Notes under the pieces: generated by a model
What the model was told of the DNA's origin: nothing
What the model saw: the letters and a program-made list of their open reading frames with translations, nothing else
Database searches by the model: none
Shown: piece after piece, positions 17,217 to 24,930 of the stretch
How positions within the stretch are numbered: position 1 is the stretch's first letter
Layout of the letters: the number at the start of each line of letters is the position of its first letter
From: Conchiformibius kuhniae DSM 17694
GTDB taxonomy: Bacteria; Pseudomonadota; Gammaproteobacteria; Burkholderiales; Neisseriaceae
Direction of reading: 5' to 3'
Assembly (NCBI RefSeq): GCF_000428785.1
Contig: NZ_AUAP01000019.1
Coordinates: 1-42,081, forward strand
Length of the DNA stretch: 42,081 nucleotides
Made by a program: the position numbers and the translations under genes

Positions 17217-18155
17217 ATGACAACCCTCGTTTTGGCAGAACACGACGGTCAAACCCTGCAAGCCGCCACACGCAACGCCATCAGTGCCGCAGCGCGTTTG
17301 GGCGCGGTGGACGTACTGGTTGCCGGCGACAACGTGCGCGGCGTGGCGCAAGCGGCGGCAAACATTGCCCACGTCCGCACCGTATTGTTGGCGCAAGCAC
17401 CGCACTACGCCCACCAACTTGCCGAAGAAATCGCCCCTTTGCTGGTGTCGCTGGCAGAACCGTATGACCATTTGGCGGCGGCGGCAGGCAGCTTCGGCAA
17501 AAACATCATGCCCCGCGCCGCCGCCCTGCTCAACTGCCCGCAGATTTCCGATTTGACCGAAATCATCGCTGCCGACACCTTCGTGCGCCCGATTTACGCA
17601 GGCAACGTTTTGGCAACCGTACGCAATCCGGGTGGCAAACTGGTGCTGACCTTCCGTGCCAGCGCCTTCGATGCCGCCGCCGACACAGGCGGCAGTGCCG
17701 ACATCCGCGAAGTCCCCGCCACCGCCGCCCAAAACCTCAGTCGCTTCGTGCGCCGCGACCTGACCGAATCCGAACGCCCCGAGCTCACCCAAGCCAAAGT
17801 AGTGGTGTCGGGCGGACGCGGCTTGGGCAGTGCCGAACAGTTTGACGCACTGATGACCCCGTTGGCAGACACGCTTGGTGCCGCCATCGGCGCATCGCGG
17901 GCGGCGGTGGACGCAGGCTACGCCCCCAACGACTACCAAGTCGGACAAACCGGCAAAATCGTTGCCCCCGAGCTGTACATTGCCGTAGGCGTATCAGGCG
18001 CGATTCAGCATCTGGCGGGCATGCAGGGCAGCAAAACCGTGGTGGCGATTAACAAAGACCCCGATGCGCCGATTTTCGCCGTTGCCGATTACGGACTGGT
18101 CGGCGACCTGTTCGAGCTTGTGCCGCAGCTTACCGATGCCCTGAAGCAGGTCTAG
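17217..18155 (+). CDS. etfA: electron transfer flavoprotein, alpha subunit
   Basis: Partner of EtfB and carrier of the FAD. 312 residues. The C-terminal FAD domain is complete: VVSGGRGLGSAEQF, GASRAAVDAGYAPNDYQVGQTGKIVAPELYIAVGVSGAIQHLAGM and INKDPDAPIFAVADYGLVGD. The start MTTLVLAEHDGQ follows AAGGAGC. The stop is TAG, and its final G is the first base of MITE copy 2. The transcript should end at the bidirectional hairpin at 18371. Confidence 0.96.
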   Translation: MTTLVLAEHDGQTLQAATRNAISAAARLGAVDVLVAGDNVRGVAQAAANIAHVRTVLLAQAPHYAHQLAEEIAPLLVSLAEPYDHLAAAAGSFGKNIMPRAAALLNCPQISDLTEIIAADTFVRPIYAGNVLATVRNPGGKLVLTFRASAFDAAADTGGSADIREVPATAAQNLSRFVRRDLTESERPELTQAKVVVSGGRGLGSAEQFDALMTPLADTLGAAIGASRAAVDAGYAPNDYQVGQTGKIVAPELYIAVGVSGAIQHLAGMQGSKTVVAINKDPDAPIFAVADYGLVGDLFELVPQLTDALKQV

Positions 18156-18347
18156 GGCGTGTCATCATTTAATTTTTCATGAAAATCAGCACAATATAAA
18201 AACCGCCGTCATTCACGCAAATGCGGGAATCCACTGTACGATGCTTGGCAAACGATGTTTTATCAAGGTTTGTCGTGCTTCGATTTGGATTCCCGCCTAC
18301 GTGGAAATGACGGTACGAAGGTTTTTCGGTCAATTGATGACACACCC
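18155..18347. mobile_element. MITE copy 2 (193 bp)
   Basis: Ends GGGCGTGTCATCA and AATTGATGACACACCC. The whole element aligns with the reverse complement of the copy at 7489-7683, including the paired ATTCCC/GGGAAT cores, which are partly decayed here. The first base is the G of the etfA stop codon. No coding capacity. Confidence 0.85.
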
Positions 18348-18370
18348 GAGAACACATCATCATTTCACTG

Positions 18371-18406
18371 AAAAAACAGCACCGTTTCATAACGGTGCTG
18401 TTTTTT
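18371..18406. terminator. bidirectional terminator between etfA and ileS
   Basis: A perfect 16-bp stem (AAAAAACAGCACCGTT / AACGGTGCTGTTTTTT) with loop TCAT and T-tracts on both strands. It serves the converging etfBA and ileS transcripts. Confidence 0.9.
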
Positions 18407-18428
18407 AGTCGCTTGTCAGCGATGGAGC

Positions 18429-18532
18429 GATGGTTGGTGTGATTTATTTTTCATACAAGGCAGCGAGCCGCAGTACAAAAGTACGGCAAGGCGAACCAAC
18501 ACAGTATGAACATTAAAAAAACATCAACTATA
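18429..18532. repeat. Correia-like repeat, copy B (104 bp), overlapping the ileS stop
   Basis: Shares TGATTTATTTTTCA, GCGAGCCGCAG and TACGGCAAGGCG with the reverse strand of copy A. The right end TCAACTATA (18524-18532) is identical to the end of copy A; the left end is degenerate. The right end is the last three codons of ileS (Tyr-Ser-stop reads TAT AGT TGA on the minus strand). Confidence 0.65.
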
Positions 18533-21295
18533 GTCGCGCTGCTCGCCCTGTCCGCCGATATTGTCGGCGCAACGTCCGCACACGCCGTCTGCGCCCATCT
18601 CATCAACATAATGCCAGCAGCGCGGACATTTTTGCGCGGTGCTGGGCGACACCGCCGCCGCCAGTTCCGCGCCTTCACGCAGTGCCACTTTGGACACCAG
18701 CAGCACGAAACGCAGTTCCGCGCCCAAAGTTTCCAAAGCGGCAAAATGGCTTTCCGGCGCGGTCAGCACCACGTCTGCCTGCAAGGACGAACCGATGGTT
18801 TTGTCGGCACGCAAAGGCTCAATCGCCGCATTCACCACCGCACGAGCTTCCCTTACAACCGCCCATTTGTTCAACAACTCGGTTTCGCTCGCTGCAGGCA
18901 TGGACGGAAAGTCATGCCAAGTATGGTACAACACACTGTCTTCCGAACCGCCGCCAATCAACTCCCACGCCTCTTCTGCAGTGAAGCACAGAATCGGCGA
19001 CATCAGCAGCACCAAACTGCGGGTGATGTGGTACAGGGCAGTCTGTGCGGAACGCCGTGCATGGCCATCTGTCTTGGTGGTGTACAAACGGTCTTTGAGA
19101 ATGTCCAGATAGAACGCACCCAAGTCTTCAGAACAGAAATGCACGATGTCTTTCACCGCCAAGTGAAAGGCATAACGGGGATAGTATTCGCCCGCAACTT
19201 TTTCCTGCAACTTACGAGCCAGCACCAGCGCATAGCGGTCAATCTCCACCATGTCTGCTTGCGGTACGGCATGTTCCATCGGGTTGAAGTCCGTCAAGTT
19301 GGCAAACAGGAAGCTCAAGGTGTTACGGATACGGCGATAGGACTCTGTAACCCGTTTCAAAATCTCTTTGGAAATCGCCAATTCGCCTGAGTAATCGGTC
19401 GCTGCCGTCCACAGGCGCAGAATGTCCGCACCAAACTCGTTGTACACTTCTTGCGGAGCAACCACATTGCCAACGGATTTGGACATCTTACGTCCGTTCT
19501 GGTCCACCACAAAACCGTGCGTCAGCAATTGCTTATAGGGTGCGCGTCCCAAAGTCGCGCAGCCCGTCAGCATGGACGATTGGAACCAACCGCGATGCTG
19601 GTCGCTGCCTTCCAGATACAAATCCGCAGGCCATGCCAGCTCGTTACGTTGCTTCAACACGGAAAAATGCGTGCTGCCTGAATCAAACCATACGTCCATC
19701 GTATCGGGCAGTTTGTCGTATTGGTCGCAGTCTTCAGGAGAAAGCAGTTCCGATTTATCCATTTCAAACCAGGCATTGATGCCACCTTGCTCAATTCTTT
19801 GCGCCACTTGTTCCAAAAGGGAGGCAGAATCAGGGTGCAACTCACCCGTTTCCTTGTGCGCGAAGAAGGTCATCGGTGTGCCCCAATAACGTTGGCGCGA
19901 CACCACCCAGTCGGGACGGTCTTCAATCATAGCTTGTAAACGGGCGCGTCCCCACGCAGGGAAGAACTCCGTATCGTCCACCGCTTTCAAAGCGGTGTTC
20001 CGTAAAGTCTGTCCTTTTGCACCCGCTTTGTCCATGCCGATAAACCATTGGGGCGTAGCACGGTAAATCAGGGGCGTTTTATGCCGCCAGCAGTGTGCAT
20101 AGCTGTGCTCAATTTTATTCTCGCACAGCAGAAGTCCGTTTTCAGCCAGCCACGAGATGATGACAGGATTGGCTTCCCATACATTCATACCTGCGACACG
20201 CTCCACAGACGGGAAATAATGCCCTTTGGCATCAACAGGGTTAATCAGTTTGATACCGTATTGCAGACATACAAAGTAGTCTTCCAAACCGTGTGCGGGC
20301 GCGGTATGAACCAAGCCCGTACCGGCATCGGTGGTAACATGGTCGCCGTTCAAAACAGGAATATCACGCTCCAAAAACGGGTGTTTCAACAGCAGGTTTT
20401 CCAGTTTTGCTCCATTGGTTTCAGCCAGCACAGGACTGCCTGAACAACCGTAGCGTTCCAATACGCTTTCCGCCAAGTCTTTTGCCACAATCAGCAGACC
20501 TCTATTGGTATCAACCAATTGATACACAATATCCGCACCAACGGAAACCGCTTGGCTGGCAGGCAATGTCCAAGGCGTAGTCGTCCAAATCACGGCAAAG
20601 GCTTCACCTGTGATTTCAGGCAGCCCGAATGCTTTTGCCAATGCACCCATATCTTGAACGGGATAAGCCACATCAATGGCATGCGACACCTTATCTTTGT
20701 ATTCTACTTCCGCTTCTGCAAGAGAAGAGGCGCAGTCCAAGCAGTATTGCACGGGTTTCTCCCCGCGATACAGGTAACCTGCCTTATAGATTTCACCTAA
20801 TGTGCGTACGGTGTCGGCTTCGGTTTGATAGTCCATTGTGAGATAGGGCTTATCCCAGTCGCCAATGACGCCCAAACGGATAAAGTCCTGCTTCTGACGG
20901 GCGATTTGTTCGGATGCATATTCGCGGCACAGTTCACGGAACTTCGCTGCGGGCATATCTTTACCGTGCAGTTTTTCCACCATCACTTCAATGGGAAGTC
21001 CGTGGCAGTCCCAACCCGGAACGTAAGGCGCATCAAAACCTGCCAAGGTTTTGCTGCGGATAATGATGTCTTTCAAAATTTTATTGACGGCGTGTCCGAT
21101 ATGGATGTCGCCATTGGCATAGGGCGGGCCGTCATGCAAGATGAATTTGGGACGTCCGGCGGCTTTTTGGCGCAGTTTTTGATAGCGTTGCTGTTGCTGC
21201 CATTGCGCCACCCATGCGGGTTCGCGTTTGGCGAGGTTGCCGCGCATGGGGAAGGGCGATTCGAAAAGATTGACGGTGGCGCTGTGGTCGGTCAT
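18524..21295 (-). CDS. ileS: isoleucine--tRNA ligase
   Basis: Charges tRNA-Ile; a class I synthetase with an editing domain. 923 residues. PYANGDIHIGHAVNK carries the HIGH motif near residue 60, GRKMSKSVG is the KMSKS loop near 600, and the C-terminal zinc-finger reads CPRCWHYVDE followed by CGRC. The final Asp-Tyr-Ser and the TGA are encoded in the end of the Correia-like repeat, so the extreme C-terminus has probably been replaced. By hand count, stretches between about 19000 and 21000 are 42-53% G+C, while both ends of the gene and its neighbours are about 58-65%. This points to a mosaic gene. Confidence 0.97.
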   Translation of the reverse strand: MTDHSATVNLFESPFPMRGNLAKREPAWVAQWQQQQRYQKLRQKAAGRPKFILHDGPPYANGDIHIGHAVNKILKDIIIRSKTLAGFDAPYVPGWDCHGLPIEVMVEKLHGKDMPAAKFRELCREYASEQIARQKQDFIRLGVIGDWDKPYLTMDYQTEADTVRTLGEIYKAGYLYRGEKPVQYCLDCASSLAEAEVEYKDKVSHAIDVAYPVQDMGALAKAFGLPEITGEAFAVIWTTTPWTLPASQAVSVGADIVYQLVDTNRGLLIVAKDLAESVLERYGCSGSPVLAETNGAKLENLLLKHPFLERDIPVLNGDHVTTDAGTGLVHTAPAHGLEDYFVCLQYGIKLINPVDAKGHYFPSVERVAGMNVWEANPVIISWLAENGLLLCENKIEHSYAHCWRHKTPLIYRATPQWFIGMDKAGAKGQTLRNTALKAVDDTEFFPAWGRARLQAMIEDRPDWVVSRQRYWGTPMTFFAHKETGELHPDSASLLEQVAQRIEQGGINAWFEMDKSELLSPEDCDQYDKLPDTMDVWFDSGSTHFSVLKQRNELAWPADLYLEGSDQHRGWFQSSMLTGCATLGRAPYKQLLTHGFVVDQNGRKMSKSVGNVVAPQEVYNEFGADILRLWTAATDYSGELAISKEILKRVTESYRRIRNTLSFLFANLTDFNPMEHAVPQADMVEIDRYALVLARKLQEKVAGEYYPRYAFHLAVKDIVHFCSEDLGAFYLDILKDRLYTTKTDGHARRSAQTALYHITRSLVLLMSPILCFTAEEAWELIGGGSEDSVLYHTWHDFPSMPAASETELLNKWAVVREARAVVNAAIEPLRADKTIGSSLQADVVLTAPESHFAALETLGAELRFVLLVSKVALREGAELAAAVSPSTAQKCPRCWHYVDEMGADGVCGRCADNIGGQGEQRDYS

Positions 21296-21501
21296 GGTGT
21301 GCTTCCGTGTAAAGAATGTAAATCAAAAATACGCCCTTGGCGGTGCAAGGCGGGCGGTAGCTGAATTTTAACAATTATTTGGGTTTGCCGAAAGACGGTG
21401 CGGCGGCGCGGGCGCGGGTAAATTGCGGTTAATGCGCGTTACAAAACGGCGCGTGGTGATTAATATGGCATCTTTTCGTACTGCATATAAGGAAACGACA
21501 G

Positions 21502-21867
21502 ATGAATAAATGGATTGTGGCAAGCCTTGCCGCCGTTTGTGCTGCGGGCGCGTTCGCCGCACCGACAGGCAACACCGGCAGCCGTCCCGTCAATATGCCC
21601 GACGAGCATTACGCCTGCCGCACCGGTCAGGGCGTTACCGTGCGCTATTTGGGCAACAGCCGCATCGCCTTGTCGCTGAACACCGACCGCAACGCCCGCG
21701 CCGTGTTGAAACAAACCCGTGCCGCTTCGGGCGAATTGTACACGGCAGGCAAAGGCTTGTACGGCAAAGCCACCGAATGGCATCAGAAAAACGGCGAAGC
21801 GGTATTCGAATTCCGCGACCGCTACGGCAACAAAACCGCTACCGTTTGCCGCAAAAAACGCCGTTGA
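21502..21867 (+). CDS. periplasmic MliC-like C-type lysozyme inhibitor
   Basis: 121 residues with a classical signal peptide (1-19, AFA before AAP) and no lipobox, so probably soluble in the periplasm or secreted. The mature part resembles the MliC/PliC fold: Cys39 (HYACRTGQG) and Cys116 (ATVCRKK) placed for the single disulfide, the AASGELY segment (74-80) where MliC has its Ser-Ala-Ser-Gly-type loop, and a Trp near residue 93 before a Glu-Ala-X-Phe strand. Known members block host lysozyme; the neisserial adhesin complex protein belongs to the same group. The function here is inferred from these marks. AAGGAAACG precedes the ATG, and a terminator follows directly. Confidence 0.7.
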   Translation: MNKWIVASLAAVCAAGAFAAPTGNTGSRPVNMPDEHYACRTGQGVTVRYLGNSRIALSLNTDRNARAVLKQTRAASGELYTAGKGLYGKATEWHQKNGEAVFEFRDRYGNKTATVCRKKRR

Positions 21868-21880
21868 TGCCGTTGCATCA

Positions 21881-21916
21881 AAACGACCGTTTCCTTGAAA
21901 GGGAACGGTCGTTTTT
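21881..21916 (+). terminator. terminator after the MliC-like gene
   Basis: A 14-bp stem with one G-T pair (AAACGACCGTTTCC / GGGAACGGTCGTTT), a 6-nt loop and a downstream T-tract. It lies 13 bp after the stop codon. Confidence 0.85.
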
Positions 21917-21929
21917 GCGGGCGTCCGGC

Positions 21930-23270
21930 TTACGCGCCCAAAAACCAGAACTTCGCCGCCCAACACAGGGCGACAATCCACACCATCACCGGCACGTCGC
22001 GCTGCCGTCCGCACAGAAGCTTAATCACCGCGTAGCTGATGAAGCCCATGGCAATGCCGTCCGCAATCGAATAGGTAAACGGCATGAACGCCATGGTTAA
22101 GAATGCGGGCGCGGCTTCGGTGATGTCGTCCCAATCGATTTCGGTGGCGGAACGCAGCATTTGCACGCCGATGTACAGCAGCGCGGGCGCGGTGGCAAAG
22201 CCGGGTACGAGTTTTGCCAAAGGCGAAAACCACAAACACGCCAGCATCAACACGCCCACCGTTACCGCCGTCAAGCCCGTGCGCCCGCCCGCCGCCACGC
22301 CCGATGCGCTTTCGATGTAGGGCGTGGTGGACGACGTTCCCAGTGCCGCACCTGCAACAATTGCGGTCGAATCGGCAAACAGGGCTTTTTTCAAACGCGG
22401 CAGCTTGCCGTTTTCCAGTAGCCCCGCACGGTGCGACACCCCCACCAGCGTGCCGGTGCTGTCGAACAAATCCACCAGAAAAAACACAAACACCACCGCC
22501 AGCAGACTGCCGTTGAGCAAGCCCGAAAAATCCATCTGCAAAAAGGTCGGTGCCAAAGAAGGCGGCGGCGCGACAATGCCTTCATACTGCGTCAGCCCCA
22601 AGCCCAGTGCCGCCAGCGTGACCGCGCCGATGCCGATAATCATCGCCCCGCGCACCTTGAAATAATCCAGCGCAATCGTTACAAACAAGCCCAGCAGTGC
22701 CAACAGCACCGGCCAGTTCGGCGATTTTGCGCCGTTTTCGCCCAAAACGTAAAGCTGCCCCATTTTCACAAACGTGGCTTCGCTGGCAACGATGATGCCC
22801 GCGTTTTTCAGCGCAATCAATGCCAAAAACAAGCCGATGCCCGCCGCAATCGCCATTTTCAAGCCCATCGGCAGGGCATTGACCAGCAGCTCGCGGATTT
22901 TGAAAAAGCTGAACAGAATAAAAATAATGCCCGACACGAACACCGCCGCCAGTGCCGTCTGCCACGACACCCCCATGCCCAGCACCACCGAAAAGGTGAA
23001 ATAAGCGTTCAAGCCCATGCCCGGCGCCAGCGCAATCGGGTAATTGGCAAGCAGCCCCATCACAAAGCAGCCGATGGCGGCGGAAATGCAGGTGGCAACG
23101 AATACCGCGCCGAAGTCCATGCCCGTGTTCGACAAAATCAGGGGATTGACCACCACGATGTAGCACATGGTCAGAAAGGTGGTCAAGCCCGCCATCAGCT
23201 CGGTGCGGACGTTGGTGCGGTTTTTTTCCAATCGGAACAGGCGTTCCGGCAGTGATGCGGGGTGCGGCAT
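21930..23270 (-). CDS. AzgA-type adenine/guanine/hypoxanthine permease (NCS2)
   Basis: An inner-membrane purine-base/proton symporter, 446 residues, with about 13-14 hydrophobic segments. Typical motifs of the AzgA/PbuG/GhxP branch: RTELMAGLTTFLTMCYIVVVNP, APGMGLNAYFTF, FVFFLVDLFDSTGTLVGV, GTSSTTPYIESASGVAAGGRTGLTA and the final YSIADGIAMGF. Which bases it carries cannot be read from the sequence. The start MPHPASLPERLF is chosen because the upstream extension reads into non-coding sequence. With purD in the window it hints at both synthesis and uptake of purines, but they are not linked. Confidence 0.92.
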   Translation of the reverse strand: MPHPASLPERLFRLEKNRTNVRTELMAGLTTFLTMCYIVVVNPLILSNTGMDFGAVFVATCISAAIGCFVMGLLANYPIALAPGMGLNAYFTFSVVLGMGVSWQTALAAVFVSGIIFILFSFFKIRELLVNALPMGLKMAIAAGIGLFLALIALKNAGIIVASEATFVKMGQLYVLGENGAKSPNWPVLLALLGLFVTIALDYFKVRGAMIIGIGAVTLAALGLGLTQYEGIVAPPPSLAPTFLQMDFSGLLNGSLLAVVFVFFLVDLFDSTGTLVGVSHRAGLLENGKLPRLKKALFADSTAIVAGAALGTSSTTPYIESASGVAAGGRTGLTAVTVGVLMLACLWFSPLAKLVPGFATAPALLYIGVQMLRSATEIDWDDITEAAPAFLTMAFMPFTYSIADGIAMGFISYAVIKLLCGRQRDVPVMVWIVALCWAAKFWFLGA

Positions 23271-23396
23271 GAGCAAATCCGTAAAAGAAAAACGGGGCGG
23301 ATTATAGCAATGTTTTGTGCCGTGCAAGCGCAAGGACGGGGGCAAAAACGCAAAAACGGCATCAGAATGCCGTTGTTGTTTGCGCTGCATCAAAAA

Positions 23397-24026
23397 TCAG
23401 TCCTGCCCGCCGCGCAGCCACTTTGCCAACTGCCACAGCCGGAACAGGCACAAATACACGGTTTCGCGGACAAAAAAGTCGTTTGCCTTGCTGCTGTCGG
23501 CGTAGCGGCTGGGGGGGGGGGCGGAATATTCGGCGCTGATGCCCAAGTCTTGCGCCATCGCCCGCGCCCGTGCCATGTGGGCGGGGTCGCTGATGATGAT
23601 GACGCTGCCGATTTTGTGGCGGCGCATCAGGGCGCGGGTGTTTTTCAGGTTTTCGTAGGTGCTGGTGGAGGCGTGTTCGGTGAGGATGTCGCGCTCGGAC
23701 ACGCCGTGCTTTATGGCAAAGCGTTTGCCCACTTCGGCTTCGGTGGGGTAGCCTTTTTTCGGCGTGCCGCCGGTGAAAATCAGTTTGCCGACCGTGCCGT
23801 TGCGGTACAGGTCGATGCCGTGCGCAATGCGTTCGCGGAACACGGGCGAGGGTTTGTTGCCCCACGCCGCCGCGCCCAACACCACCGCCGCATCGGCTTT
23901 GGCAGACGGGTGGGCAATCAGGCGGGCATCGCGGCGCACCTGCCACATGCTCACGCACGCCAGCAGCACCACAAACACCACAGCCAGTAAGGAAACCAGC
24001 AAAAACAAGTCGAAAATTTTTCTCAT
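23397..24026 (-). CDS. DUF218 (YdcF/SanA/ElyC family) membrane-anchored protein, possibly phase-variable
   Basis: 209 residues: one N-terminal membrane helix (about 5-25), then a DUF218 domain facing the periplasm. Family features: DAAVVLGAAAWGNKPSPVFRERI (45-67), GKLIFTGGTPKKG (80-92), TSTYENLKN (121-129) and IIISDPAHMARA (143-154). Relatives act in envelope and peptidoglycan-precursor upkeep; the activity is not defined. An 11-base G run (C run in the coding strand) covers codons 169-172, encoding Ala-Pro-Pro-Pro. The present length keeps the frame into a plausible ending (RYADSSKANDFFVRET). A slip of one base would give a different tail; one alternative frame stays open to 23362. Confidence 0.82.
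   Translation of the reverse strand: MRKIFDLFLLVSLLAVVFVVLLACVSMWQVRRDARLIAHPSAKADAAVVLGAAAWGNKPSPVFRERIAHGIDLYRNGTVGKLIFTGGTPKKGYPTEAEVGKRFAIKHGVSERDILTEHASTSTYENLKNTRALMRRHKIGSVIIISDPAHMARARAMAQDLGISAEYSAPPPSRYADSSKANDFFVRETVYLCLFRLWQLAKWLRGGQD
23511..23521. repeat. poly-G tract (11 G) in the DUF218 gene
   Basis: Eleven consecutive G on the plus strand, inside a coding region. Such tracts in Neisseriaceae are common sites of slipped-strand mispairing that turn genes on and off. It is the longest homopolymer I noticed in a coding region of this window. Confidence 0.95.
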
Positions 24027-24141
24027 AAAGAACGGCCTGCCGCATACGGAATCACCCGCAACCGTAAACCGCAATCGCACCTGTGATTAAGTGAAGCGCC
24101 TATTTTAACCGTGATTTCGCATTTGCGGTAAATAAGTTGGG

Positions 24142-24147
24142 TATAAT
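24142..24147 (+). promoter_or_regulatory. -10 box upstream of trmO
   Basis: A perfect TATAAT in the context TTGGGTATAATCG, 30 bp before the trmO ATG and very like the polA promoter context (GGGTATAATCG). No good -35 box is visible. Confidence 0.5.
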
Positions 24148-24177
24148 CGCGTTTCCGTTTTGTCCGCTACGCTCCGC

Positions 24178-24873
24178 ATGAATGCCCACACAATCACGCC
24201 CATTGCCCGCGTCCGTTCGCCCTATACGCAGAAATTCGGCATTCCGCGCCAGCCGCAGCTTGTGCCTGCGGCGTGGACGGACATTGTGTTGGAAGCGGAT
24301 TTTCCACCGGAGTGCGTACGCGGTTTACAACACTTCGGCTGCATTTGGGTGCAGTTTCTGTTTCACGAGGCGGTGGCGGAAGGCTGGTCGCCCACCGTGC
24401 GCCCGCCGCGTTTGGGCGGAAAGACGAAAATGGGCGTGTTTGCCACGCGCAGCCCGCACCGTCCCAACCATTTGGGCTTGTCGCTGCTCACGCTCGAGCG
24501 CATCGGCAGCGAAAACGGGCGCGTGGTGCTGCATTGCGGCGGTGCGGATTTGCTGGACGGCACGCCCGTGTTCGACATCAAACCCTATTTGCCCTTTGTC
24601 GAAGCCCGTGCCGGTGCTGCCGCCGGTTTCGCGCCCGCCGCGCCGCCGTGTTTGCCCGTGATATGGACGCCCCAAGCCGAGCCGCCGCCCGAGCCCGTGC
24701 GCGCCCTTATCGAGCAGAGCCTTGCCCAAGACCCCCGCCCCGCCTACCACCGCAATCCCGACCGCCTTTATGCCGCGCGTATTGCCGGTTGGGAAATCCG
24801 TTTTTACGTCCGCAACCGCAGCGTGCTGGTCGAATCCGCCAAACTGATGCCTGCCATACAAAAAACCGATTAG
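24178..24873 (+). CDS. trmO: tRNA (N6-threonylcarbamoyladenosine37-N6)-methyltransferase
   Basis: Adds the N6-methyl group to t6A37 in ACY-reading tRNA-Thr using S-adenosylmethionine (TsaA/TrmO family). 231 residues. The beta-barrel domain begins TPIARVRSPYTQKFGIPRQPQL, followed by FGCIWVQFLFHE, RPPRLGGKTKMGVFATRSPHRPNHLGLSLL and DLLDGTPVFDIKPYLPF, all typical. The C-terminal part (YHRNPDRLYAARIAGWEIRFYV) is the family tail. The ATG at 24178 gives the usual N-terminus. The next gene starts 57 bp later. Confidence 0.93.
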   Translation: MNAHTITPIARVRSPYTQKFGIPRQPQLVPAAWTDIVLEADFPPECVRGLQHFGCIWVQFLFHEAVAEGWSPTVRPPRLGGKTKMGVFATRSPHRPNHLGLSLLTLERIGSENGRVVLHCGGADLLDGTPVFDIKPYLPFVEARAGAAAGFAPAAPPCLPVIWTPQAEPPPEPVRALIEQSLAQDPRPAYHRNPDRLYAARIAGWEIRFYVRNRSVLVESAKLMPAIQKTD

Positions 24874-24930
24874 TCCCCGCCGCCCGATTGCCCGACAATA
24901 CCGCATCGTTTTCCCTTGCGAGTACGGATT

